Below are positions 44,729-53,893 of a stretch of 64,000 bases of DNA, piece after piece. Under the pieces are notes generated by a model. The model was not told the DNA's origin. It did not search any database and saw only the letters and a program-made list of their open reading frames with translations. The stretch's first letter is position 1. Every line of letters starts with the position of its first letter. Origin of the DNA: Nocardiopsis sp. JB363 (GTDB lineage Bacteria; Actinomycetota; Actinomycetes; Streptosporangiales; Streptosporangiaceae); NCBI RefSeq assembly GCF_900143625.1, contig NZ_FRFF01000102.1:1-64000 (forward strand), given 5' to 3'. Made by a program: the position numbers and the translations under genes.

Positions 44729-45549
44729 CGGGAGGCTCCTTGGAGGTGGATGTCGACGATGGTGGCGTCATCTCGGTGTTTGGCCCGCGGCAGAGTCTGC
44801 CCCTTGGGGTCGGCGTCTTCGTGTGCACGCACCTGGGCGATGATCGCGGCCGGGCCCTGCTCGTCCAGGGCAGCGAGCAACTCCTTGATGGTTCGGTCGG
44901 TGAAGTGCATCCACCGCTCGGCTCCATCGGTTAACAGCACGGCCCGTTGGAGGTGGTCAACGGTGCCGGTGATCGCGTGGGCAGCCACGTCCGAGTCGGA
45001 GGCCGCCGTCCAGTGCCCCCCTTCGCGGTTGCGCCAGTCCCGTTCCCGGTTCACCTTGGCCAGCCGAGCCCGATGGTGCTCCTTGGACCCCAAGGGGTGG
45101 GACTCCATCCGTTGCTTTTCAACGGTGGCGACGTCGTCGATGCGTTTGTCGCTGATCGTCTGCACTGCCTGGTCGGTGACCAACACCAGGGTGGAGTCCG
45201 ACAACACCAGGTACTCCCAGATGCCGGGGGCGGCGCGGCGCAGCAGGACCACGGTGGTGGAGGGGGTGCCGTGATGTCGCAGATCGCAGCCGGTGTGCGC
45301 GGCGGCCACGTCGGTGATGGCCTGGGCGAGCAGGTCGGGCAACTTCTGGTCGCTGGTGAGCATGGAGTGCAGCAGGTGCGCACCGAGGCGGCGTACGAAC
45401 CAAGGGGTTCCGTGGGAGCACCCACTGTTCAGGGACGCCGGCCCTCCGGCGCCGTCCAGCAGTACCGCGGCGGTGTCGGTCACCGCGGTGAAGTCCTCGT
45501 TGAGGCGGGTGGGTGAGCCAGGGGTGGTGGCGGTGCGGATGTGGGTCAT
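44725..45549 (-). CDS. PP2C-like protein phosphatase
   Basis: A 274-residue protein of the PPM/PP2C type. Motifs seen are LNEDFTAV (usual first metal aspartate region), AAVLLDGAGG (DG metal motif), VLSDSTLVLV (usual GDS replaced by SDS) and LLTDGAERW, with an end DDATIVDIHL that corresponds to the family's DDxT motif. A serine/threonine phosphatase or phosphosensor role is likely. The start ATG 45549 overlaps the stop of the 2H phosphoesterase gene, and its own stop overlaps EEP1: strict translational coupling. Confidence 0.75.
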   Translation of the reverse strand: MTHIRTATTPGSPTRLNEDFTAVTDTAAVLLDGAGGPASLNSGCSHGTPWFVRRLGAHLLHSMLTSDQKLPDLLAQAITDVAAAHTGCDLRHHGTPSTTVVLLRRAAPGIWEYLVLSDSTLVLVTDQAVQTISDKRIDDVATVEKQRMESHPLGSKEHHRARLAKVNRERDWRNREGGHWTAASDSDVAAHAITGTVDHLQRAVLLTDGAERWMHFTDRTIKELLAALDEQGPAAIIAQVRAHEDADPKGQTLPRAKHRDDATIVDIHLQGASR

Positions 45550-46199
45550 GCGCAAGGGAGCCTTTCCTGGTGCAGGTCGATGGTGGCCAGCGGTGGGTTG
45601 TGCCATCGGTAGCTGGGGCCTTCGGGGTCGTGGGTGACCATCACCAGGGCCAGGCGGGTGATGGTCACCGGTGCTTGGGAGGGGCGGGAGGCGCGCAGGG
45701 CGTTGGCTACCGGCCCGGAGTCGGCTGCGGTGTGGCAGTAACCGGTGGTGATGTGCGCTGCGGTGGGTTGATAGGTGGACCGCTTCTGACCCAGGACCTG
45801 GTCCAGAGCGCGACGGGTGAGGTCGACAACCTGGTTGAAGGGCTCATCGGGTGCCAGGTCCAGGGTCGGGTTGTGAGTGCCGACGTAGGGGGCGGCCCCG
45901 AGGGTGAAGGCTGGTCGGCCGGCCACGTGGTGGTGGAGTGCGGCTGCCACCTCATCGAGCTGGTGGGGCGACAGCGTAGGAGAGCCGGGGTCGATGACCA
46001 GTTGCACGGTGGCGTGTAGCCACTGTTGGGGGACGGGGGCCACCAGGTGGGTGAAGCGGTCGGTGAGGATGCGGCGGTGGCGGGCCGCAAGGTCGAAGAA
46101 CGCCTGGTTGGCGGGTAGGTCCGGGTCTGGGAGCGCGTACACGTGCGGCATCCCTTCTGGGGGCCAGTGCTCTACTTGGTGTGCGAGGGAGGCGATCAC
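45546..46199 (-). CDS. 2H phosphoesterase / 2'-5' RNA ligase family protein
   Basis: This 217-residue protein carries the two HxT motifs of the 2H superfamily: WLHATVQLV (about residue 61) and AAHITTGYC (about residue 147), about 85 residues apart as expected. Members act on 2'-5' linkages or cyclic phosphates of RNA and nucleotides. The start at GTG 46199 has GGAAG seven bases upstream; ATG 46151 is an alternative. The stop overlaps the PP2C-like start (ATGA). It is preceded by a 184-bp gap to EEP2. Confidence 0.8.
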   Translation of the reverse strand: MIASLAHQVEHWPPEGMPHVYALPDPDLPANQAFFDLAARHRRILTDRFTHLVAPVPQQWLHATVQLVIDPGSPTLSPHQLDEVAAALHHHVAGRPAFTLGAAPYVGTHNPTLDLAPDEPFNQVVDLTRRALDQVLGQKRSTYQPTAAHITTGYCHTAADSGPVANALRASRPSQAPVTITRLALVMVTHDPEGPSYRWHNPPLATIDLHQERLPCA

Positions 46200-46383
46200 C
46201 GGGCAACTTCCTGGTTGATGCGGTATCAGGCGGGGGTGTGGGCACCTCGGGTGCGTGCGGTACCCACACCGGGAAACGGGGTCCGGGAAGAGGATCAGCG
46301 CTTGGACAGGTGCCGCTCCACCTTCACCACGGTCTCCAACCCGGCTTGGTGTGGGGGATGGTGCCTCTTGCTGCGGGTTGGGG

Positions 46384-47247
46384 TCAGATCCATTCAGGAA
46401 TGGCGGCGTCCAGGTCCACCCGGCTGGTGTCTAGCCCCATCGTGATCAGGGAGTGGTCGGAGTACTCGTGCGGGTGGTGTGCGTAGCCGACGATGGCGGG
46501 CACCAGAGGCGGGGTGACCCAGAACTGATCGACCCGGCACCTGCCTCGACCGGTGGGTGCCAGCACGTCGGTGTTCGAAGTTTCAGTGGCCACGCGCACC
46601 GCCACGTCGGTCAGCCCACCGAGTCGGAGGGCACGGCCCACCGCACGGTTGGGGAGCACGTCCCCGGCGTCGGTGGTGATCCAGCGGGAGGAGCGGTTGT
46701 ACGGGGGGATGTGGTCGGGGTTGGGGATCGCACTGGGGTCGTCGTGGTGGGAGAAGTGGTTGATGTCGCCGCCGATCACGCCGAGACCGCCGTACCGGTA
46801 GGAGCGGGCGACGAGGAGTTGGCCTTCCTCAACGGCGGCTTTGGCCGAGAACGGGTTCAGGTGGGCGCTGATGGTGGCCAGTGGGGTGTCCAGGCCGGGT
46901 AGGCGCAGTACCCCTACCCCGAACCCGTGCAGGGTCTGGTCACTGTAGCGGTCCTCCCACTGCTCCCACTTGATTGTGTCGGGGCGGATCATCAGGGCCG
47001 TTCCCCCACCGGCGGGGCGGGTGGTGATCCCGACCATGCGCATCCCCAACGCGTCCTCGGCGCGGGCGATGGGCTGGCGGTTGTGGTCTTCCCACTTACC
47101 GACCTCCTGTAGGAGCAGGATGTCCGGCTCGTGGGAGTCGATGGTGGACATCAGGCCCTCCCACCGGTGCGGGTCACGCTCCCCGCTGGACGTGAAAAGC
47201 CCGGAATAGGCCATGTTCTGCGATACGACGGTGACGGTCGTGGACAT
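46384..47247 (-). CDS. EEP family enzyme 2
   Basis: A 287-residue EEP-fold hydrolase. Conserved points are VVSQNMAYSG at the N-terminus, DILLLQEVGKWED, VIGGDINHFS, CRVDQFWVTP and EYSDHSLITMGL. Between DxN and RVD it has PPYNRSSRW and LRLGGLTDVAV, shared with EEP1 and with actinobacterial relatives. The start is ATG 47247 with GGAGAA six bases upstream. The gene follows the TIM-barrel gene after 46 bp. The substrate is unknown. Confidence 0.85.
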   Translation of the reverse strand: MSTTVTVVSQNMAYSGLFTSSGERDPHRWEGLMSTIDSHEPDILLLQEVGKWEDHNRQPIARAEDALGMRMVGITTRPAGGGTALMIRPDTIKWEQWEDRYSDQTLHGFGVGVLRLPGLDTPLATISAHLNPFSAKAAVEEGQLLVARSYRYGGLGVIGGDINHFSHHDDPSAIPNPDHIPPYNRSSRWITTDAGDVLPNRAVGRALRLGGLTDVAVRVATETSNTDVLAPTGRGRCRVDQFWVTPPLVPAIVGYAHHPHEYSDHSLITMGLDTSRVDLDAAIPEWI

Positions 47248-47293
47248 GTGTTTCTCCATGGTGTGTCGACAGGGGGCAGAGCTTGGATTGTGT

Positions 47294-48184
47294 TCAGGCG
47301 GCGTAGGCGGTGGCCTCGGTCGTAGGGGCACGCGAGCACACCTGGGCCAGGGCCCGGGCCGAGCGGGCGATGATGTCTGGCCCGGGTAGGGCGCGGATGC
47401 GGGGGTTGGACACCGTCACCGCGACCGGCCCCCGATAGCGGATCTTCTCCAGGGCCGAGGTGAACGTGGCCCAGGGCAAGGCCCCGTCGCCGGGCATCAA
47501 GCGTTGGGCCGGCCCCCACCGGTGGGCGGGGACTCGGTGGGGGATGTCAGCGATGCGGACATGGCGCACCGGGTGGTCGAGTTCGGTCAGATGTGCGGGG
47601 TCGGCTCCGGTGGCGGCCCAGGACACCGAGTCCACGCACACCCCCACCCGGGCCGATTCGGTGTCGAACTCATCCAACAGTCGCGTGACTTGTGGCAGGG
47701 TGCGGATACCCGGCAGGGTGCCGCTGGCGTATTCGGACCGCTGCTGGCCCGGAGCGCCCAGGGTTTGCACGGCCAGGGTGATGTCGTGCTCGGCCGCGAG
47801 GTCGACCAGGGCGCACAACCGGGTGATGGTCTCCTGCACGGCCCGGTAGTAGGTACCGGTGATCGAATGGTCGAGCATCACCAGTGCCACCGGGCAACCG
47901 ATACGGGCCAGGAACCGCAAACCGTGACGTATCTGGTCCACGTCGAGGTCGCGGTGCAGCACCGATCCAGGCAACAGGCCGGTAGCGGCCACCGCCCGCA
48001 CCCCGTGACGGCCCAGCGTGTCAGCGATGTCGTCGGGGTCGTGGGCGAGCAGGTGGGGCAGGTGTACCTCCAGGTGGCCCAGGGGTCGCGGAAACACCGG
48101 GGTGGCGGCGAGAGCAATCTGTTGAGGCAGGGGTACGCAGGGCATGCAGGTCCAGCTCGCGCAGCCGGTCCATCGGGGGGTCAT
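47294..48184 (-). CDS. Sugar-phosphate isomerase/epimerase-like TIM barrel
   Basis: This 296-residue protein fits the AP_endonuc_2/xylose-isomerase-like fold: beta-strand/helix alternation with AVAATGLLPGS, ALVMLDHSI, ITLAVQTLGAPG, VGVCVDSVSWAATG, VRHVRIADIPHRVP and PGDGALPWATFTSAL, where the conserved acidic and histidine residues of the metal site sit in the last three. The reaction is unknown; isomerases, epimerases and phosphodiesterases share the fold. ATG 48184 is preceded by GGAGAAG. It lies between EEP3 and EEP2 in one transcription unit. Confidence 0.75.
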   Translation of the reverse strand: MTPRWTGCASWTCMPCVPLPQQIALAATPVFPRPLGHLEVHLPHLLAHDPDDIADTLGRHGVRAVAATGLLPGSVLHRDLDVDQIRHGLRFLARIGCPVALVMLDHSITGTYYRAVQETITRLCALVDLAAEHDITLAVQTLGAPGQQRSEYASGTLPGIRTLPQVTRLLDEFDTESARVGVCVDSVSWAATGADPAHLTELDHPVRHVRIADIPHRVPAHRWGPAQRLMPGDGALPWATFTSALEKIRYRGPVAVTVSNPRIRALPGPDIIARSARALAQVCSRAPTTEATAYAA

Positions 48185-48228
48185 GGGTAACTTCTCCATG
48201 CGTGAGTAGACAGACTCGGACAAGGGGG

Positions 48229-49128
48229 CTATACGTGCAGGCGTGTGGTCACGGCCGGGTCGATCCGTGCGGGGTCGATCTCCCACACCAGAGCCCGGTG
48301 GTCGGAGGGGATGTCCACCTGCTTCAAAGTGCGTGCGGCGGGCACCACCGATTCGGTCAGATACACCCGGTCAATGGAGAACCCGCCGTTGTGGGCGGTG
48401 GAGGCCATGAGCTGGGCCTGTTCGCCGGGGTCGGTGCTCTGGTCGGCCAGATGCAGGGCCAGATCGGTCCACCGGCACCGGGCGAACAGCTCGGCCACAT
48501 CCCGGTTCACCACCTCCTGCCCCGGCATGCCGGTGAACCGGTAGGCCAGGTTGCACGCGGGCAACTCCTGCGGGCGCGGGTCGGGCGGAGCGGCCGAGTG
48601 GTAAAGCCCAGGCTGGTTCACGTCGCCGAACACCAACGCCGCTTCGGCTCGCACCGCACCGGGTGCTTGACGGCGGTCCGACACACGCCGGGCCCGGTCG
48701 TTGACCAGGGATGCCTGGTGCAGGGCCCAGGGGGCGCTCTGGTGGGACAGGTGCACCACGATGACCGCGATCGAGTACTCCAGCCCCAGGTCGAAGCGGG
48801 CTGTACCGGTGAAACCCTGCCAGCCCTGGCCCGGGGCGGGCTCCCACTCCACCAGGTCCATCACGGTGGGGTCGTAGAGCAAGCCCGTGGACCGGTCGGG
48901 GAGGAACGACTCCTTGACCGCGCTCAGACCGAGCCGCTCTTCCACCTCGGCCAAGAGCAACCCATCGTTCTTGGCCCAGTCATCGGCCTCTTGCACACCG
49001 AGCAGGTGGGGGCTCTGTGCGGTGATGGCCTCACATAGGGCCGGGATCCGGTTCTGGGGAGTGCGCTCCGGGGTCCAGACCCCGCTGCGCCAGACGTTGG
49101 CGGACATGCCACGGATCGTGATGCTCAT
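48229..49128 (-). CDS. EEP family enzyme 3
   Basis: A 299-residue member of the EEP fold and paralogue of EEP1 and EEP2: IRGMSANVWRSG at the start, LLGVQEADDWAKN (metal glutamate), ALVFGDVNQPG (DxN), GFSIDRVYLTE and DIPSDHRALVWEI. The middle region is more divergent. ATG 49128 has a good GAAGGAAAG. It is 110 bp behind the helicase gene and 44 bp before the TIM-barrel gene. Confidence 0.82.
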   Translation of the reverse strand: MSITIRGMSANVWRSGVWTPERTPQNRIPALCEAITAQSPHLLGVQEADDWAKNDGLLLAEVEERLGLSAVKESFLPDRSTGLLYDPTVMDLVEWEPAPGQGWQGFTGTARFDLGLEYSIAVIVVHLSHQSAPWALHQASLVNDRARRVSDRRQAPGAVRAEAALVFGDVNQPGLYHSAAPPDPRPQELPACNLAYRFTGMPGQEVVNRDVAELFARCRWTDLALHLADQSTDPGEQAQLMASTAHNGGFSIDRVYLTESVVPAARTLKQVDIPSDHRALVWEIDPARIDPAVTTRLHV

Positions 49129-49239
49129 GCTCTTTCCTTCGAGGGTTGTTGGTGCTGGCCGCGCACTCACCTGTTGATGGCCGTGTTGTTGGTGGGGTGG
49201 ACGAGGGCGGCTTGGGGCGAGGGCGTGGCGTGCTCCTGC

Positions 49240-51837
49240 TCAGCGAGGGCCCTGCTCGGGTTCAGAGCAGGGCCGGCGGCGGGCGAAGAGTTCGGGGTCC
49301 ATGCCGATGGTGTTCAACCTGGCTTGATGGTCTTGGGTGAGTTCGTCCCAGCTGTTGTGCTGGCGGCGTAGCCACTTACGCAGACGAAACCCCTGTGGTG
49401 TGTGGCTCTTGGGCACGTTGAGATGGCCGTGCTGAGTGAAGAAGGCTGTGGCTAGCGTGAACGCGTTTTCCCACTGCTGACTCCTTGCCGGAGCCTTATG
49501 CGCCGGGTCGAAACCGATATCCAGGAGCTGTTGCTGGCGAGCTGGGGAGAGCCGGTCCCAGCAGTGGAGTTGACCGTGCACCCACCGACCCAAGTGCACG
49601 TCATTCACCGTGTGCTCGCAGGGGACGTCGAGGTGGCCGTGCTCGTGGAAGAACCTTTCGGCTTGCGCGAACGCGTTTTCCCACTGCTGGACTTTGCTGG
49701 GCGCCTTGGGCCTGTCAAGAGTGGACTTCTTGGGCCGTTCGGTCTTGGGCTTGAAACCAAGACGCAGCAGCCGTGTGCGTTGTTCGGTGCTCAACTTGTC
49801 CCAACGGCTGCGCTGTCGTTTGATCCATGAGCCCAGCCCGAACCCGTCGACGTGGTGCTGTTGGGGCACGTTCAGGTGGCCGTGTTCGGCGAAGTACTTC
49901 TCAGCGTGGGTAAACGCGTCTTCCCACATCTCAGATCGAGTTTGGAAGAGCTCGTGGCCCATACCAATGCGCTCCAAACGGGTGCGCCTGGTGTCGGGGA
50001 GGCTGTCCCAGTCGGCGTGCTGGCGGCGTAGCCACTCAGTCAGATGAAACCCCTCTGGTCTGTGGGATCTGGGGATGTTCAGGTGACCATGCTCGGTGAA
50101 GAACGCCTGGGTGTGGGAGAACGCCCGGTCCCACTTTTCGTCACGGCCAGTCATGTCCCAGGGGAAGCCGAGCTCCTCATGCCAGGCCACCTCGTCCGCA
50201 GGCAGGGCCCCCCTTCGGTGGAGGGAACGCTTGTGGGCGGCCCGTTGACCCAAGGCGAACCCGTCCTCCACGTGCTTGCTGGGGATGTTCAGGTGGCGCT
50301 CGCGAGCCAGGAAACGCATGAGAGCTGCCCGGTAGACGCTCTCTACCGCGTCTGGGCTTTGGGGGGTGATCTCGTGGGCGGCCCGCACCATGATGGCGTG
50401 GGCGAAACCCGAAGGGATGGGCACTCCGGTCAAGCTCCACCACGGAGGGAAGGCCGTTTGGGACCCAGACTCTGAAAGCGCGGTGCTCGCCGGGCTGGGG
50501 CGGGCGTGCTGGATGAAGATGTCTTCGTCCATGGCGCCCAGAGCGCGAAGGGCGGACCACAAGGTGCCCCACCCTGAATCGGTGAGGATCTCGCCCAGGT
50601 GATCAGGGTCGGTGGTGGCCGAGAGCACGATCGGGAGCACGAACAACGCCACCTTGTCGGGCCGTTCGGGGTCCACCCGCAGGGGCCGACTGAGCATTTG
50701 CACCCCGGCCTCGACCGAGGTGAGCGGGTGGGTGATGACCGCGGTGTCACAGGAGGGGGCGTCCAGGCCGTCACGGTACAAACCCACCGAGGTGATCGCG
50801 CGGATCTCGTCCTCGCCCATGGCAGAGGTGAACTCCTCCAGCACTTGCGAGCGACGGTGATGGGAATGCGCGCCGTTCAGATGACGCGCCTGGACTCGGA
50901 CCGGTGGCTCCTGCAGCAGCGTGGCCACTTGGGGCAGGGTGCGCGCCCACAGCCGGGCATGGGGCAGGCGGGGGTGGAAGGTCAGCGCGCGGCGGTTACC
51001 GAAGCGGTGCATCGCCTGGAGCACGGCCAGTTGCACGGCCAGCACCTGGGCGGAGAGGGCCCCTGGTTGGTCGCCGACCAGCAGATGCTCGGATCGGTCG
51101 ACCAGTGAGCGGACGTGGCCGGGGGTGATGACGGGTGTGGCCACCCGGTAGGGGGCGAGCAGGTTTTGCTCGCGCGCCTCGGCGAAACTCAAGGTGTGGG
51201 CGCGGGGACCGAACCGTTCGGGGTCGTCCATGGCCACTAGCTCTGGCGATTCCTGGCCTGCGGATGAGGTGGCCACCACGCGGGGGGTGGCGGTGACACC
51301 GACGCGGTAGCGGGCGGGCACCAGGGTGTTGTCCAGAGCGCGGGACCAGTCGGGGGAGCCCACCAAGCGGTGGGCTTCGTCCAGCACCACCACCGCCCAT
51401 GTGGGCAGGTCGTGGTCGCGGTGCGCACTGATCAGGGTGTCCAGCGCCTGGTAGGTGGCCACCACCGTCACACGCCCCACCGCATGTGCGACGGTGGTGG
51501 CCACCACAGCCGGGTCGGTGGTGGCCACCACGGTGAGCCCGTGCAGGTGCCGGTCCTGGCCGATGCTCGGATCCGAGCACACCGCGAGGATCGTCCCGAA
51601 GCGCTCATCACCGAGGTTGCGGTAGTCAGCGAGGGTTTGACCGACCAGGGAGATGCGGGGTACCAGGGTCAGGACGCACCCGCGGGGAGCCAGATGGTCT
51701 TGTACGGCGCGCCCCAGGATGGTCTTGCCCGTACCGCAGGGCATGACGGTGAAGGTGCGATCGTTGGTGGCCAGGGTCTCCAATGTCGGGCGCAGTGCAT
51801 CGCGCTGATGCTCTTGCAGCTGGTAGGACTCACGCAT
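49240..51837 (-). CDS. DEAH-box helicase with five helicase-associated repeats
   Basis: An 865-residue superfamily 2 helicase. Walker A PCGTGKT is at 33-39, DEAH at 153-156, TATPR at 183-187, and later helicase motifs include TSVGLYRDGLDAPSCD and QMLSRPLRVD. From about residue 525 to the end follow five helicase-associated (HA) repeats of about 65 residues, each with a W-x-x-AF...FFxEHGHLNVPxxH core and a C-terminal R-x-RL-x-xIG. Such proteins occur on actinobacterial linear plasmids, chromosome arms and mobile regions; their role is not established. The ATG start has only a weak ribosome binding site. It follows the ABC gene after 92 bp. Confidence 0.9.
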   Translation of the reverse strand: MRESYQLQEHQRDALRPTLETLATNDRTFTVMPCGTGKTILGRAVQDHLAPRGCVLTLVPRISLVGQTLADYRNLGDERFGTILAVCSDPSIGQDRHLHGLTVVATTDPAVVATTVAHAVGRVTVVATYQALDTLISAHRDHDLPTWAVVVLDEAHRLVGSPDWSRALDNTLVPARYRVGVTATPRVVATSSAGQESPELVAMDDPERFGPRAHTLSFAEAREQNLLAPYRVATPVITPGHVRSLVDRSEHLLVGDQPGALSAQVLAVQLAVLQAMHRFGNRRALTFHPRLPHARLWARTLPQVATLLQEPPVRVQARHLNGAHSHHRRSQVLEEFTSAMGEDEIRAITSVGLYRDGLDAPSCDTAVITHPLTSVEAGVQMLSRPLRVDPERPDKVALFVLPIVLSATTDPDHLGEILTDSGWGTLWSALRALGAMDEDIFIQHARPSPASTALSESGSQTAFPPWWSLTGVPIPSGFAHAIMVRAAHEITPQSPDAVESVYRAALMRFLARERHLNIPSKHVEDGFALGQRAAHKRSLHRRGALPADEVAWHEELGFPWDMTGRDEKWDRAFSHTQAFFTEHGHLNIPRSHRPEGFHLTEWLRRQHADWDSLPDTRRTRLERIGMGHELFQTRSEMWEDAFTHAEKYFAEHGHLNVPQQHHVDGFGLGSWIKRQRSRWDKLSTEQRTRLLRLGFKPKTERPKKSTLDRPKAPSKVQQWENAFAQAERFFHEHGHLDVPCEHTVNDVHLGRWVHGQLHCWDRLSPARQQQLLDIGFDPAHKAPARSQQWENAFTLATAFFTQHGHLNVPKSHTPQGFRLRKWLRRQHNSWDELTQDHQARLNTIGMDPELFARRRPCSEPEQGPR

Positions 51838-51929
51838 CTGAGATCGCTTTCGGTGAATCAGGCTAAGGACTGGGTGCTGGGGCCGACTTCCCTACCAGGG
51901 CCCAGTGGTCGGTAGGGACGTCCACGACG

Positions 51930-53861
51930 TCACCGATCGGTGATCGATGTATCGGCGGTGTCGGTGTAGGCGCGGGCCTGGAGGGTGTACAGCTCGTGAT
52001 AGCGGTCCTGGGCGGCCATGAGCTGGGTGTGGGTGCCCTCTTCGATGACCTGGCCCTGATCCATCACATAGATGCGATCGGCCATGGGGACATTGATCAT
52101 CCGGTGGGTGATGAGTACGACCGCGGCACCGGTGCGGGCGGCGTGCTCACTGATGGTGCTAAAGAAGCGGGCCTCGGCGCGCGCGTCCAACGCCGAGGTG
52201 GGCTCGTCAGCGATGAGCAGGTCGGCGGTGCGGTACAGGCCGCGGGCGGTGGCCAGACGTTGCCATTGCCCACCGGAGAGGTTGACCCCGTTGGCGAAGG
52301 TGGTGTCGAGCAGGGTGTCCCACCCCTGGGGCAGGGTGGTGATGACCTCGTCGGTGCCGCTGAGCCGAGCGGCCTCGCCCAAACGCTCAAGGTCGCAGAT
52401 ACTGGTCATGGTGACGTTGCGGCGGGCGTCCATGGGCCAGCGGGTGTGGTCCTGGGTGATGACACTGACCCGCTGATGTATGGGCTCTCCGATCGCGGTG
52501 TAGTCGACCCCGTTCCATGTCACCTGCCCCTGCTGAGGGTGGTAGAGACCGCTCAGGAGCCGGGCCAGGGTGGACTTGCCCGACCCGTTCTCACCCACCA
52601 GGGCGATGGTCTCTCCGGCTTTCACGTGCATGCTGACCTGTCGCAGAGCGGGCCGGTCACCGGTGGTGGGGTAGGCGAAGGTCGCCTCATGGACCTGGAG
52701 CCGTGCCAGCGGCCCCGGGTGCGGGGCGGTGGGGGCGGGCGGTAGTTGGTCGCGAGCACGGGCGCAGAACTCGGTGAAGTCTGCGAAGTAAAGCCCGGAT
52801 TCATACACCCGGTTCAGCGAATGCAACGACTGCCCCATCTGGCCTTTGGCGCGTTGCAGGGCCAGGATCGCGGTGCCCACCGCGGCCAAGGGCATCATGC
52901 CCACCACGAGTAGCCCTCCCAACGCGGCGTAGGTGGCGGCGGTGGCCGCTCCCGAAGCCAACGCGCCGGCGGCCCGCACCCGGGTCTGGCGCCAGGCCAC
53001 ACCGAGCATGGTGGTGCGCTCCCGGTCGGCCAGGACCACGTACTCGGCCATGAGGTCATCGCGCATTTGGTAGGAGCGCAGCTCAGCGGCGGGATCCCGG
53101 GCGGCCATACGGTCCCCCAACAGCCACCGGCGCCGACGCCCGGTGGTCAACTCACGCCGGGCCTGATGTTCCATCCCGGCTGCCTTGGTGGCGGCCCAGC
53201 CGGTGGGGATGACGCTGAGCACCAACAGCGGTAGCAGGGCGGGGTGTAGGACGGCCAGGACCCCGGCCAGGGAGAGCAGACCCACGAATCCGGCTATCAC
53301 TTCCAGGCAGGCGGTGACCATGTGCGCGACCTCGTACATGCCCCGGTCCCGAGCCCGATACATCGAGTCGGCCCATTCCTGGTCGTCGAAGGCTTCCAGT
53401 CGTGCCCGGGTGGTCAGATGGAACAGTTCGGGTTCCACCACGCGTTCGATCTGGGGTCCCAGGCGTGCCAGTGCCCATTCCGAGACCAGACGGATGGACC
53501 CCGAGGCCCCGGCCACGGCGGCGACCACCATGATGGCCGGCACCGCTGAGCGCGCCCGTTCACCGATGTCCCCTCCAGCCAGCAGGGCGTCCAGAACCCA
53601 GGTCACGGCCGCCAGACTCACCCCCGCGAGTACGGCGGCCAGCACACTCGCGCCCAGCGCCACCAGTAGGTCTCGGGGGCTGGCACGCCAGCCCCACCCC
53701 AACGCCGCTGTGGTCAGAGCGGGCATACGTCGGAGTTTGGCCCACAGCGAGGTTCGGGTCAGTTCCTCGTCGAAACGCCGCCAGGTGGGGGAAGACAGCT
53801 CCTGTTGTTGGTCGGTGTCGGGGGTGGTTTGTTCGGGGTCGGGTGATGAGGTGGTGGTCAA
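51930..53861 (-). CDS. ABC exporter, fused membrane and ATPase domains
   Basis: A 643-residue half-size exporter: about 60 polar residues, six membrane helices between residues 60 and 360, then a nucleotide-binding domain with Walker A VGENGSGKSTL, signature VNLSGGQWQRLATARG, Walker B LLIADEPTSALD and the switch ITHRM. Homodimers of this type export peptides, lipids or drugs. The TTG at 53861 is chosen because GGAG lies seven bases upstream; earlier in-frame starts encode implausible sequence. It follows the TPR gene after 32 bp. The neighbouring 39-residue peptide gene makes peptide export a tempting inference. Confidence 0.88.
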   Translation of the reverse strand: MTTTSSPDPEQTTPDTDQQQELSSPTWRRFDEELTRTSLWAKLRRMPALTTAALGWGWRASPRDLLVALGASVLAAVLAGVSLAAVTWVLDALLAGGDIGERARSAVPAIMVVAAVAGASGSIRLVSEWALARLGPQIERVVEPELFHLTTRARLEAFDDQEWADSMYRARDRGMYEVAHMVTACLEVIAGFVGLLSLAGVLAVLHPALLPLLVLSVIPTGWAATKAAGMEHQARRELTTGRRRRWLLGDRMAARDPAAELRSYQMRDDLMAEYVVLADRERTTMLGVAWRQTRVRAAGALASGAATAATYAALGGLLVVGMMPLAAVGTAILALQRAKGQMGQSLHSLNRVYESGLYFADFTEFCARARDQLPPAPTAPHPGPLARLQVHEATFAYPTTGDRPALRQVSMHVKAGETIALVGENGSGKSTLARLLSGLYHPQQGQVTWNGVDYTAIGEPIHQRVSVITQDHTRWPMDARRNVTMTSICDLERLGEAARLSGTDEVITTLPQGWDTLLDTTFANGVNLSGGQWQRLATARGLYRTADLLIADEPTSALDARAEARFFSTISEHAARTGAAVVLITHRMINVPMADRIYVMDQGQVIEEGTHTQLMAAQDRYHELYTLQARAYTDTADTSITDR

Positions 53862-53893
53862 TCTCAGACTCCGGAGGTTGAGATGGCAGGGGG

